NCBI GenBank assembly: GCA_014204435.1
Contig: JACHLF010000001.1
Location: 700,889 to 764,888, forward strand
DNA: 64,000 bases
Origin: Mycobacteroides chelonae
GTDB taxonomy: Bacteria; Actinomycetota; Actinomycetes; Mycobacteriales; Mycobacteriaceae
Reading direction: 5' to 3'
Position 1 is the stretch's first letter. Each line of letters opens with the position of its first letter. The notes under the pieces are model-generated. The model made no database searches. It had not been told where the DNA came from and saw only the letters and a list, made by a program, of their open reading frames with translations. Positions 35,657 to 43,328 of the stretch are shown piece by piece. A program made the translations under genes and the position numbers.

Positions 35657-36651
35657 TGCGCGCCTCCGGCCTGAATGAGGGATAGCAGCGCGGCGGGGGC
35701 AACGATCCGAAACAGTGAGCTCGGCAGCGTGGGGTCGGCGGCGATGGCCTCAGTTAGCGCGTGGCGACGGCGCTGGGATTTTGCCGGGTCGCGGTGCGTC
35801 AGCTGCCAGATCACTTGCGGGAACGAGCCGTGGCGGTCTTGTTCGATGCCGGAGCGGCGGTATTCCTCGTAGTCGCGGCATTTGCTGAGCAGTGTTGGGA
35901 TGCTCTCGGTGCCGAGATCGACTTCCAGGAACCAGGCATGCACCAGGTCGTCGCCGTCAGCGGTCGCAGTTTCGGCGTACAGGTCGGGTTTGAGGATGCG
36001 GCGAGCGCCGCCGAGGCCGGTGAATCTGCGCCAAGTGGCGGGTTCGACGGCGCTATCGGTCAATTCGATGTCGCCGTAGCGGTTGGCGGTGATGAGCGCA
36101 CTGTGGGTGTCGGCGATGGCGAGCGTGTGGCGGACAAATCTTTCAGAGGGTTCGTGAGGACGGTGCGACAACCGACCGGAACGGTCGTGAAGGAGTCGGT
36201 CGCCCACGACATCGATGTAATAGACCAGTCCTTGCGATCCGGCGTCGATGCCGCCGACGCGGCGGTCGAGGGTGCCGAGGAGTCGCAGATCGCGTAGTCG
36301 CGCCAGCACTCGGCGAGCGATGCGCGGAGCAGATATCACGGCGTTGTCGGCGAAATGGAGTGCTTCGATCTGCCGGGTGGTCAAGAACCGGTGCTCAGAG
36401 ATCGAGCGCAGGATGGCGGTGTCGCGGTCGCTCAGACGTTGGCGGATCTTCTCCAAATCAGTGCTGGTTGTGCGTCGTCGCGGCGAGGTGGTTTGCGGTT
36501 GTATGGTGCCCGTATGGGCACCATTATTCGTCAACCCTAATTGCCGATTTTGGCCATTTACCAGGGATGATGTGTCTTTCTGGCTTTTGGCGATCGGGTA
36601 CGCGATCGGGTGGCCCTGTTCACCTTCGGAGGCGTGGTGACGACCGGTCAT
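35653..36651 (-). CDS. Replication-relaxation family protein
   Basis: 332 residues. After a polar N-terminal tail, a winged-helix segment RQRLSDRDTAILRSISEHRFLTTRQIEALHF is followed by RIARRVLARLRDLRLLGTLDRRVGG, and later EVDLGTESIPTLLSKCRDYEEYRRSG. This matches the replication-relaxation family (PF13814) of actinobacterial mobile elements, thought to start DNA processing for transfer or replication. Overlaps both neighbours by four bases (ATGA), so the three genes are one operon. Confidence 0.8.
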   Translation of the reverse strand: MTGRHHASEGEQGHPIAYPIAKSQKDTSSLVNGQNRQLGLTNNGAHTGTIQPQTTSPRRRTTSTDLEKIRQRLSDRDTAILRSISEHRFLTTRQIEALHFADNAVISAPRIARRVLARLRDLRLLGTLDRRVGGIDAGSQGLVYYIDVVGDRLLHDRSGRLSHRPHEPSERFVRHTLAIADTHSALITANRYGDIELTDSAVEPATWRRFTGLGGARRILKPDLYAETATADGDDLVHAWFLEVDLGTESIPTLLSKCRDYEEYRRSGIEQDRHGSFPQVIWQLTHRDPAKSQRRRHALTEAIAADPTLPSSLFRIVAPAALLSLIQAGGAQ

Positions 36652-38870
36652 GGCTGCCTCCTTCGGGTTCGTGGGGCACCGATACTGGTGCTGTCATCTG
36701 CGGTGGCAGCTCCCTCGATGAGGGCAGTCAATCCGGCTTCGATCTCGGCGACGGGGTGGCCGTAGCGGCTGCGGCTGCGCTCACGGATGTCGGCGGGGCT
36801 ACTGGTTTTTGGTGGTGGCGGCAAGGTGGTGCCCGAGGCCCACGGCTGCACGCTGTTGTCGCGGATGAGGGTGGCGTAGATGTGGTGGGCTGGCAGAGCG
36901 TGGAAATCTTCAGGGGTCAGGACAGTTTGGCCTGCGGCCATATCTTTGGCGTCGTTAGCGCTGAGTTGAAACGCGATGCGGGAGCGGGCGTTGCTTTTGA
37001 AGGCATCGAGCATGGCCGCTGGTAGCTGCTTCTGATACTGATGAGCGAGATGGAACCCGGCACCAAGTGACCTGGCCTGTGCGAGGGCTTCACTGAGGTC
37101 GGTGGGCAGTCGCAGGTATTCCTGACATTCGTCGATGTACACCATGACCGGGGTGCGGGCGTGCTCTGGCAGGGCGGCGCGTTCGCGGATGGCTTGCCAC
37201 AGCTCGGCCACTAGCAGCGCGCCGACGAGCTGCGCGGATTCTTTGCCGAGGACGCCGGGTTGCAGCGGCGCCAGGAGCACCTTGTTTTCGGTAAGTACTT
37301 GGCGGATGTCGAAGCGGGGAGATTGTTGGGCCAGCACGGCCCGTAGCTGGCGGGTCAGCAGGGGCCGCAGCTTGTTCGATAGTGGTGCGGTGACGGTGGC
37401 GACGGCTTCCGGGGACAGGCTGTTGAACCATTCCCAAAACGGGCCAGCCGCGAACGGGTCGGATTGCATGACACCTTGAGTAAGACGGCGACGAAAGGCC
37501 GGGTTGGTCAGCAGCAGCGGCACCATCACCAGCGAGGCATCGTCGCGCCGGGCTAGCACCTGCAGGCAGTTACGCAGAATGTCCGCTGAGCGTGGACCGA
37601 GCCCATCCCCGTAGAGGGCTTGGAAGGTGCCGAACAGGGCGTCGGCGACCAGTTCGGGGGAGCGGGTATCACCGTCTGGGCGTGCCAGCGGGTTGACGCC
37701 GACCACTGCGGACGGATCACACGGATCGAGCAGCACGATGTCGTCTCGGCGGTGCTTGGGGATGCGAGCCAGCAGATCGGTGATCAAATCCTTGGGTTCG
37801 ACGACCACGACTGGACGATTATTTTCGAGGTCTTCAACGATCAGGTTCAGCAGCAGGGTCGATTTTCCAGTGCCGCTGGGGCCGATGGCCCAGGTGTGTC
37901 GCAGGGCGTCAGTGACGTTGTAGCCGATCGAGCCGCTGCTACCAGGGGCGTTGGCGGTGGCGATGACCCGCTCACCGGACCCCACGGCCTTCGTCGGCCG
38001 CATAGCCCGGGGATGCACTGGTGGTTGTCCGGGGAGGCGGTCGTCGTGGTCGCTGATCGGCCACCCCGAGAGCCGGGCGATCTCGGTCACGGTTAATCGC
38101 TGCGATGGGGTGAATACCGACCACGACGCCCTCGGTGTGTTCATCCGGTCGGGCTTCTCCGGGCGCAGCTTCACCCGTATGCCGGGGGCCTCAGCGGTCG
38201 CGATGGCCGCGGCCAGCCCGAGCAGCAAGCTTTTGCGTCGCTCGGCGGTCGGGGCTGTGACGCCGAGGCGGACGGTGGCGGTGAAGGCGTGTTGGCCGAG
38301 CTTGCGCATGAGCTCCTGCCGCGCACCCGGCCCGGTGTCGGGCAGGACGCCGTGCAGCAGCTTGGACACCATGGGCTGGTTATCCCGTTTGGGTTCGGCG
38401 GGAACGGTTTTCGGGTGCTGACGTGGACCAAGCACGACTTGCAGGGTCAGGCGCTCGCCCTTGCCGACCGCCGTCAGGGCATGCAAAACGGAGCGGGTCG
38501 AGGCCACCGGATCAGATGGCGATAGCTCGCGGGTGTTGGTGCTGAGCTGCAGTCTCCGCGCGGTCGTAACCCGTTGGCGGTCGTCACCGTCGGTGCTATC
38601 AATCGCGGTCACGATCGAGCCGTCGACTAGCTGCTCGATGGTCCGACGCACTGCGGCCGCGTGCCGCACCTGGCTGCCGACCAGGTATTCGATGCCGGTG
38701 ACATCGGCTCGGGCCTCCAGGATCAGTTGCGGGGCGTGGGCCTGGGCGGCGAAATGCCGCACCAGCCCCAACGCCGCCGATTCCCGCAAGGGGTGCGGCC
38801 AGAACACGTGCTGCCAGATCAGCGACCCGGCGGACAGTGCATGAATACCTGAAACATGTGGGGCACTCAT
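36648..38870 (-). CDS. Type IV coupling protein-like ATPase (VirD4/TraD/HerA type)
   Basis: 740 residues. Walker A GPSGTGKSTLLLNLIVEDLE at about residue 329 and Walker B VMVYIDECQEYL at about 573. VVVVEPKDLITDLL and LLDPCDPSAVVGVNPLARP are typical of the DNA-transfer ATPase group. The first 300 residues have no clear helices for membrane anchoring; small membrane proteins encoded just upstream may supply that. Central to a transfer module, but no VirB4-type ATPase or classic relaxase is seen. Confidence 0.85.
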   Translation of the reverse strand: MSAPHVSGIHALSAGSLIWQHVFWPHPLRESAALGLVRHFAAQAHAPQLILEARADVTGIEYLVGSQVRHAAAVRRTIEQLVDGSIVTAIDSTDGDDRQRVTTARRLQLSTNTRELSPSDPVASTRSVLHALTAVGKGERLTLQVVLGPRQHPKTVPAEPKRDNQPMVSKLLHGVLPDTGPGARQELMRKLGQHAFTATVRLGVTAPTAERRKSLLLGLAAAIATAEAPGIRVKLRPEKPDRMNTPRASWSVFTPSQRLTVTEIARLSGWPISDHDDRLPGQPPVHPRAMRPTKAVGSGERVIATANAPGSSGSIGYNVTDALRHTWAIGPSGTGKSTLLLNLIVEDLENNRPVVVVEPKDLITDLLARIPKHRRDDIVLLDPCDPSAVVGVNPLARPDGDTRSPELVADALFGTFQALYGDGLGPRSADILRNCLQVLARRDDASLVMVPLLLTNPAFRRRLTQGVMQSDPFAAGPFWEWFNSLSPEAVATVTAPLSNKLRPLLTRQLRAVLAQQSPRFDIRQVLTENKVLLAPLQPGVLGKESAQLVGALLVAELWQAIRERAALPEHARTPVMVYIDECQEYLRLPTDLSEALAQARSLGAGFHLAHQYQKQLPAAMLDAFKSNARSRIAFQLSANDAKDMAAGQTVLTPEDFHALPAHHIYATLIRDNSVQPWASGTTLPPPPKTSSPADIRERSRSRYGHPVAEIEAGLTALIEGAATADDSTSIGAPRTRRRQP

Positions 38871-39136
38871 TCGCTGTCCTCCGGCGCTGCCGATCCCGAT
38901 GTCGTATCGGTGATCGGCAGTGGCCCTGGCGGTGGGGCCGACGCGATGGCCCCGGTGATGGCTTCCTTGGCTTCAGCGGCGGCTTCGGCTTCGCGGAGCG
39001 CCATGGCGATCACCGCACGAGACAGCTTGCGCAGATCGGGCGGGTCACGGCGCACACTGCGGACCGTGATCTGCCGCTCGGGTTTAGGGGTGCCACGCGT
39101 ACCGCGGCGATGATTAGTTCGTCCTGTTTTAGACAT
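38867..39136 (-). CDS. Small basic protein of the transfer operon
   Basis: 89 residues, Arg-rich N terminus (GRTNHRRGTRGTPKPERQITVRSVRRD), an Ala/Glu helix and a Pro/Ser tail. Start ATG 39136 has GGAGG six bases upstream. Its stop overlaps the start of the coupling-protein gene. No recognised domain; the basic part suggests nucleic-acid binding. Confidence 0.6.
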   Translation of the reverse strand: MSKTGRTNHRRGTRGTPKPERQITVRSVRRDPPDLRKLSRAVIAMALREAEAAAEAKEAITGAIASAPPPGPLPITDTTSGSAAPEDSE

Positions 39137-39309
39137 AGCTGTCCTCCTTTCGGAATTAATGGACACATTTTTAGATAATTTGAATAGCGCCGTGAATTAC
39201 TTCAGCGCCGACGGCCAATTGTCTGTTGAATCAATTAAACAAACAAGAGGGTTTGCAATTTCTACAACACCGACCGGACTACTGTTTATAGAGGTCAGGG
39301 GTTGTTTTT

Positions 39310-39501
39310 TCACCACCGATTTTGTGTTGTCCGGAACACAACGACGGCCACGGCAACGAGCCCGCCAGTGCCCACAATCGCCACCAGCCACACCCAAATC
39401 GACGCAATCAACTGCACCGCGCAGTACAACGCGAATGCACCGAACAGAATGCCGACACACGCGCTGACGAGCTTGTCTGCCCAGGAGGTGATCGGCGTCA
39501 T
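39310..39501 (-). CDS. Small membrane protein, two helices
   Basis: 63 residues with two hydrophobic segments (CVGILFGAFALYCAVQLIA and VWLVAIVGTGGLVAVAVVVF) and a short basic tail. Overlaps the next upstream gene by four bases. Part of a three-gene membrane cluster just upstream of the coupling protein, possibly its membrane anchor. Confidence 0.6.
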   Translation of the reverse strand: MTPITSWADKLVSACVGILFGAFALYCAVQLIASIWVWLVAIVGTGGLVAVAVVVFRTTQNRW

Positions 39502-39743
39502 TGCGGATCACCCTTCTGGGCCACGGTCAGCATGTGCTGCATTGCCGCCATGCTGATCTGATCGATTCGCCGCTCAGCAGTGCGGTGATACGCCCGAAGC
39601 GCGGCGAGTCGTCGGTGTTGTTTCAGTGCGTGCTGGCGGGCGGTTTGTCTGTCCCGCCACGCCAGCACCATGGCCAGCCCGAACAACCCGATCGCCGCCA
39701 GCGACACCACCACCAGCAGTGTCACCAAAAAGTGTTGGCTCAC
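39498..39743 (-). CDS. Small single-pass membrane protein
   Basis: 81 residues: an N-terminal membrane helix (FLVTLLVVVSLAAIGLFGLAM), then an Arg/His/Gln-rich amphipathic helix. Four-base overlaps on both sides place it in the same translationally coupled cluster. Function unknown; likely part of the transfer apparatus. Confidence 0.6.
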   Translation of the reverse strand: MSQHFLVTLLVVVSLAAIGLFGLAMVLAWRDRQTARQHALKQHRRLAALRAYHRTAERRIDQISMAAMQHMLTVAQKGDPQ

Positions 39744-40132
39744 AGCCGGTTGACCTTGCTGGCGGTATCGACCACCACCTGACCCATGCTCATCACGGTG
39801 AGGGTCTTGAGGACATCCAGGTCTCCGGAGGATGCCGGGCAGGCCAACGCCAATTGCTGCTGCATCTGGCCGACAATGGCCGCCTGCTGCATGGCATACC
39901 CACCTGTGGACGCAATCGTCCCGAGCTTGGCGCGCTGCAGCTCGCCGGCCGCATCCACCGCCGTTTGACGGACAGCCAGATTGGCTTCAATCAGTGCCAC
40001 TTCACGGGATGCCTGCCGGTGCAGCTTGGTGCCGAAGCGGTCGAAGGGCGAGGACGGCAGAAGCGAGGCCACAGATGGCAGCAGTCCTGCCCCTTGGCCG
40101 GACTGCGGGTGGAACATTTCCAGATTCGACAT
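39740..40132 (-). CDS. Helical protein heading the small-gene cluster of the transfer operon
   Basis: 130 residues, no membrane segment, mainly helical: FGTKLHRQASREVALIEANLAVRQTAVDAAGELQRAKLG, then AMQQAAIVGQMQQQLAL. First gene of the cluster, starting at ATG 40132, with GGAGATAC upstream. No family recognised. Confidence 0.6.
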   Translation of the reverse strand: MSNLEMFHPQSGQGAGLLPSVASLLPSSPFDRFGTKLHRQASREVALIEANLAVRQTAVDAAGELQRAKLGTIASTGGYAMQQAAIVGQMQQQLALACPASSGDLDVLKTLTVMSMGQVVVDTASKVNRL

Positions 40133-40279
40133 AGCGGGTATCTCCTTCTGCGGTAATGAGCGGTCGTCTTAGTGGCCGCTCGGTTTCCAGCCCGGAAATG
40201 TGCTGGTGAAGGGGACGCTACGGATGAATTTTTGTGTTTGGCCCGCTCCAAACATTTCGAGGTGCAAGGCTCAAAGTTC

Positions 40280-40921
40280 ATGGGGAGGCAAGATGCAGCG
40301 ATCCAGGCACTGGGCCAACAGCTGCGCTACCTGCGCAAAGTGGCGGGGGTTTCCATGACCGCCACGGCAGCGCAGATTGGTGTCAGCAAGGGCCATCTGA
40401 GCAACATCGAACTGGGCCGGGATCGGCCCAGCGGCAAGATCGTGGGTTTCTACGAAGAGCAGTTTGAGGGCAATGGCCAGGCCTGGGGGCTGTATGAAGC
40501 GCTCGTCACCGAAAGCCGGGCACCACAACGATTCCCACGCAGCCAACAGCCGAACTATCCCATTCCTGGGGATGCCTCCACTTTCGTTGCCGACATCACC
40601 ATTCCTGATGGCAGCCTGATGGCTCCGTACCAGCAGTTCGAGAAGGTTTGGCGTATCCGCAACAGCGGCACCGTGCTCTGGAAAGGACGCTGGCTGGCTC
40701 GGCGTGGGGCTCCCACCGGACACGGCATACCCACCTCACCGCCCAAAGTCCCCATACCCGACACCAAGCCAGGGGAAGAAGTAAACATCACCGTGCCCAT
40801 GAGGGCACAACCACTCGAAGGAGCCTCACAAGTGCATTGGAAAATGGTAGACGCGCAGGGATGGGAATATTTTCCCGGTAGCTATCCGCTGGGATTGGTG
40901 GTGGGGATTGTGGTGGGGTGA
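40280..40921 (+). CDS. XRE helix-turn-helix protein fused to an NBR1/FW-type Ig domain
   Basis: 213 residues from ATG 40280 (a GTG at 40172 is in frame). Residues about 8-62 form an XRE DNA-binding domain (LGQQLRYLRKVAGVSMTATAAQIGVSKGHLSNIELGRDRPS). Residues about 100-205 look like the NBR1-Ig/FW domain: ITIPDGSLMAPYQQFEKVWRIRNSGTVLW, KPGEEVNITVPMRAQP, and QVHWKMVDAQGWEYFPG. The FW domain is best known from the eukaryotic autophagy receptor NBR1; bacterial XRE fusions are known in actinobacteria and others. Role unknown; the Ig fold may bind a protein or sugar signal. It is divergent from the transfer cluster. Confidence 0.78.
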   Translation: MGRQDAAIQALGQQLRYLRKVAGVSMTATAAQIGVSKGHLSNIELGRDRPSGKIVGFYEEQFEGNGQAWGLYEALVTESRAPQRFPRSQQPNYPIPGDASTFVADITIPDGSLMAPYQQFEKVWRIRNSGTVLWKGRWLARRGAPTGHGIPTSPPKVPIPDTKPGEEVNITVPMRAQPLEGASQVHWKMVDAQGWEYFPGSYPLGLVVGIVVG

Positions 40922-41116
40922 GTGATTTTCTGTCGTGCGATAGCTCAAATCAGAAGTTATGATTTGTCATGCGCCGATAATGTAAATACTAAACATACAA
41001 AGTCTTTACAGGAAAACATATCGCGCTATACTGAATTTGGAGGATTTTATATTGAAGTCAAAAATTACTTGTTTCAACTTGCAGGTGCTTCGTTTGACGA
41101 TAGCAGCACGATTTAA
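40922..41116 (+). CDS. Possible small ORF before the AT-rich cassette
   Basis: 64 residues from a GTG one base after the preceding stop. The C-terminal half (YTEFGGFYIEVKNYLFQLAGASF) reads like protein, and base composition is as AT-rich as the genes that follow. No good Shine-Dalgarno of its own except the GGTGGGG within the preceding gene. Weakly supported. Confidence 0.3.
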   Translation: MIFCRAIAQIRSYDLSCADNVNTKHTKSLQENISRYTEFGGFYIEVKNYLFQLAGASFDDSSTI

Positions 41117-41161
41117 TTCGTGTGCCGTAGTGCGTCAAGGATTGTGTCAAGAGGTTTTCTA

Positions 41162-41665
41162 ATGAACGAACTCAACCTTATTCAAGATGAAGCTTCCGTT
41201 GATTACTTAGCTACGGGCGGCAACGGAGAGTACTACGCTAGTCATTTCGAAGACCGTTTTGTTTCAGCCGCATGGACCTGCAACGAAAGTGGACTAAAGA
41301 TGCTGCTGGGAGTTTTCGAGTCGGTAGTCGAGTCCGACAAGGCAACAATTGAGGCGTGTCTATCTGACGATAAGTTCGTAGACCGAATCGAATTCAGCGA
41401 ACTTCCGAGATTTATAGATACCCATAGTGACGCTGTGGAGTCGGTAACGCTTAGGGTTCCTGATAGATTATTCTTCTGGTCAAGGAAGACGGTTTCTAGT
41501 GAATCCACCAATACGAGCCTGGGCGAAATCGCTCTTATTACCGATGCTCTTGATACTGATACGCTAAGAAAAGTAGTTGAAAGCTCGGCTTCTTCAGCAA
41601 TCGGAAAGAATGCGCTCGAATTAGTTTCATATCGTACTAGAGGACAATCGGGAACCAGCGAGTGA
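41162..41665 (+). CDS. AT-rich cassette gene 1, unknown
   Basis: 167 residues, acidic, no membrane segment, no recognised motif. Contains LIQDEASVDYLATGGNGEYYASHFED and VTLRVPDRLFFWSRKTV. Start ATG 41162 with AAGAGG upstream. Codon use is strikingly AT-rich compared with the host, indicating recent gain from a lower-GC source. Followed 12 bases later by gene 2 of the same cassette. Confidence 0.65.
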   Translation: MNELNLIQDEASVDYLATGGNGEYYASHFEDRFVSAAWTCNESGLKMLLGVFESVVESDKATIEACLSDDKFVDRIEFSELPRFIDTHSDAVESVTLRVPDRLFFWSRKTVSSESTNTSLGEIALITDALDTDTLRKVVESSASSAIGKNALELVSYRTRGQSGTSE

Positions 41666-41677
41666 GAGGCATGATCT

Positions 41678-42082
41678 ATGGTTGGGAAGTTCTTCAGCAA
41701 GCCGGAACCACTTGAGACTCGTTTAGATATAAGTTACAAGCCTGTCGTGGATCAAGTGGAGCAAGTGGTGCTAGTGCACGTTAAGTCGCTGCGAAGCGTT
41801 CAAATTGGTGTCTATAACGCTTCAGATTCGAATGGATCATTAGTCATTAATTGCCCAAGCGGTAAACTTAAGATTGAATATGCCACCTTCTCTATCCAAG
41901 AGATTCTCGATGGAGTCAGAAAACCAGTCCGTTTCCCTCTTCGGCATTCCGGGCCTCACTGTTCTTATTCGACCCATGCGGTAAATACCACCTATCAATA
42001 TAGTTTTGACGGATTCGCACCTTGTGCCTCCGGTAAATACATACCATCCAGCTTTGCTTGCTTAGTGAACAATAGAGTGTAG
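41678..42082 (+). CDS. AT-rich cassette gene 2, unknown
   Basis: 134 residues, probably beta-rich (VVLVHVKSLRSVQIGVYNASDSNGSLVINCP) with three spread cysteines (INCPSG, PHCSYS, APCASG) and a fourth near the end. No signal peptide. Start ATG 41678; the next gene begins four bases after its stop. No known family. Membership of one transcription unit with genes 1 and 3 is inferred from spacing and composition. Confidence 0.6.
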   Translation: MVGKFFSKPEPLETRLDISYKPVVDQVEQVVLVHVKSLRSVQIGVYNASDSNGSLVINCPSGKLKIEYATFSIQEILDGVRKPVRFPLRHSGPHCSYSTHAVNTTYQYSFDGFAPCASGKYIPSSFACLVNNRV

Positions 42083-42086
42083 TGCC

Positions 42087-42731
42087 GTGCATTGGTCACT
42101 CGCGGCGCCTTTCTTCGGTTCGGCGATAATACAGTTTGTGAGCGCATGGCTTGGAGCAATTTTGGCTGGCCATACCGACCGAGATATAGATAATATCCTG
42201 AATAGAAAACTGGGTCAATACGATATTCTAAGAGATGACGGTAAAAAGGGTGGGGAGATTTTAGCTGGAACCACGGTCAACGACCTAGACATTGAAGGTC
42301 TTAGTACCCTTGGTATCCGGAATATGTATTCTTTAGAGAAGGACGCTGTCACTGCGATTGTGTCATTACCGGCGCTCATTGCCCCTTTGTTGCTTACGAT
42401 CACCCGCATATCTTCGCAAGCTTTATACTTCTGGCTTGTGTTGGTTGCAGCCGTTGCGATCGGCACTGTATTGGCAGTGACTAATGCTGATCCAACTAAA
42501 TACAGGGCATGCTACAAAGCACGACTATCTCCAGTCGGAATCGGAATTGTTTTCGTCAATATTGCAATGGGAGTTCTTCTTATACTTGGAATAGTCGGGC
42601 AGGCGGCAGTCCCGGTACCGGCAGTATGTATTGAAGGCGCTAATGCACTTTCAATACATACTGATGTAATCCGATCCTCGGCTTTGAGGTTTGCGGCATT
42701 TATAAGATATAATATAGTTGGCTATTGGTGA
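42087..42731 (+). CDS. AT-rich cassette gene 3, membrane protein
   Basis: 214 residues. A first hydrophobic segment (FFGSAIIQFVSAWLGAILA) at the N terminus, a soluble part of about 65 residues (HTDRDIDNILNRKLGQYDI), then two helices (VSLPALIAPLLLTITRI and LYFWLVLVAAVAIGTVLAV) and a fourth (VGIGIVFVNIAMGVLLILGIV). GTG 42087 start, four bases after gene 2. Layout of two soluble proteins plus a multi-pass membrane protein recalls some defence modules, but no named family is seen. Confidence 0.62.
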   Translation: MHWSLAAPFFGSAIIQFVSAWLGAILAGHTDRDIDNILNRKLGQYDILRDDGKKGGEILAGTTVNDLDIEGLSTLGIRNMYSLEKDAVTAIVSLPALIAPLLLTITRISSQALYFWLVLVAAVAIGTVLAVTNADPTKYRACYKARLSPVGIGIVFVNIAMGVLLILGIVGQAAVPVPAVCIEGANALSIHTDVIRSSALRFAAFIRYNIVGYW

Positions 42732-42801
42732 GAGTTGCCAGGTGGGTGATTGAGGTGATCCCACTCACCCACACAAACCCCACCCCGCTCCGTGGAGATG
42801 C

Positions 42802-43005
42802 CTAGCCCTCGAAGGAGGCCCGTACCGCACGTTCAGGGACTGACTCAGGTGTGCTCTCGGTGCGGGTCGCCTTGCTGCTGGCGATCTGATGCCGGTTCCC
42901 AGTTCGCTGGCTGTGATGAGCGCGGCTGGGTGCTCTCGTGGAGGCACCGACCTGTTTGGCAATGCTGTTGTTTTGCTTGGTGGGTGCTTTTAGGTGTGCA
43001 GACAT
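42802..43005 (-). CDS. Possible small Ser/Thr/Gln-rich protein
   Basis: 67 residues from ATG 43005 with composition (Lys, Asn, Gln, Ser, Thr) that differs from the Arg/Pro-rich look of chance frames. GAGTGAAG lies just upstream. Its start is only 12 bases from the start of a divergent small gene, so both could share an operator. Weak. Confidence 0.35.
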   Translation of the reverse strand: MSAHLKAPTKQNNSIAKQVGASTRAPSRAHHSQRTGNRHQIASSKATRTESTPESVPERAVRASFEG

Positions 43006-43017
43006 ATACTTCACTCT

Positions 43018-43302
43018 GTGTTCAGCAACCGAGAGATTTTTCGTGATCCGGCGGTTTCTCTGACAAAAGCGCAGGAGTCGGCTGCGAGGCGTGCGGCTAG
43101 GCGGGCTGCGCGTGAGTCGCGGCGGTCGTTGCGTACTGCACGCGGGCAGTACCGGCGTTATCGGGTGGATGCGGGTGCGGCGTACCTGGACTGGCCGCGG
43201 TGGCATGCAGAGTACCTCAAGGAGTACCGCGACAGCGGAATAATCAATGAGGGTGGCGGGGAAGGCAGCACAGATGCGTCCGTCGTCGGAGGTTCGTTCT
43301 AG
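43018..43302 (+). CDS. Small Arg/Ala-rich protein, unknown
   Basis: About 94 residues: a helix AQESAARRAARRAARESRRSLRTARGQYRR, then AAYLDWPRWHAEYLKEYRDSG and a Gly/Ser tail. A GTG at 42994 could add eight residues. Very basic, probably nucleic-acid-binding. GC-rich, unlike the AT-rich cassette before it. No family recognised. Confidence 0.5.
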   Translation: MFSNREIFRDPAVSLTKAQESAARRAARRAARESRRSLRTARGQYRRYRVDAGAAYLDWPRWHAEYLKEYRDSGIINEGGGEGSTDASVVGGSF

Positions 43303-43328
43303 CGGCGGCTGAGTACGCTGCGGCCGGC

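Noticed and set aside
39159..39310. Plus-strand AT-rich frame starting MDTFLDNLNSAVNYF
   Set aside because: The first 50 residues look protein-like, but there is no good ribosome site and the rest runs antisense through the membrane-protein gene.
42742..42772. Terminator GTGGGTGA/TCACCCAC after the AT-rich cassette
   Set aside because: The stem is only 8 bp with a long loop and no T tract, so I do not call it.
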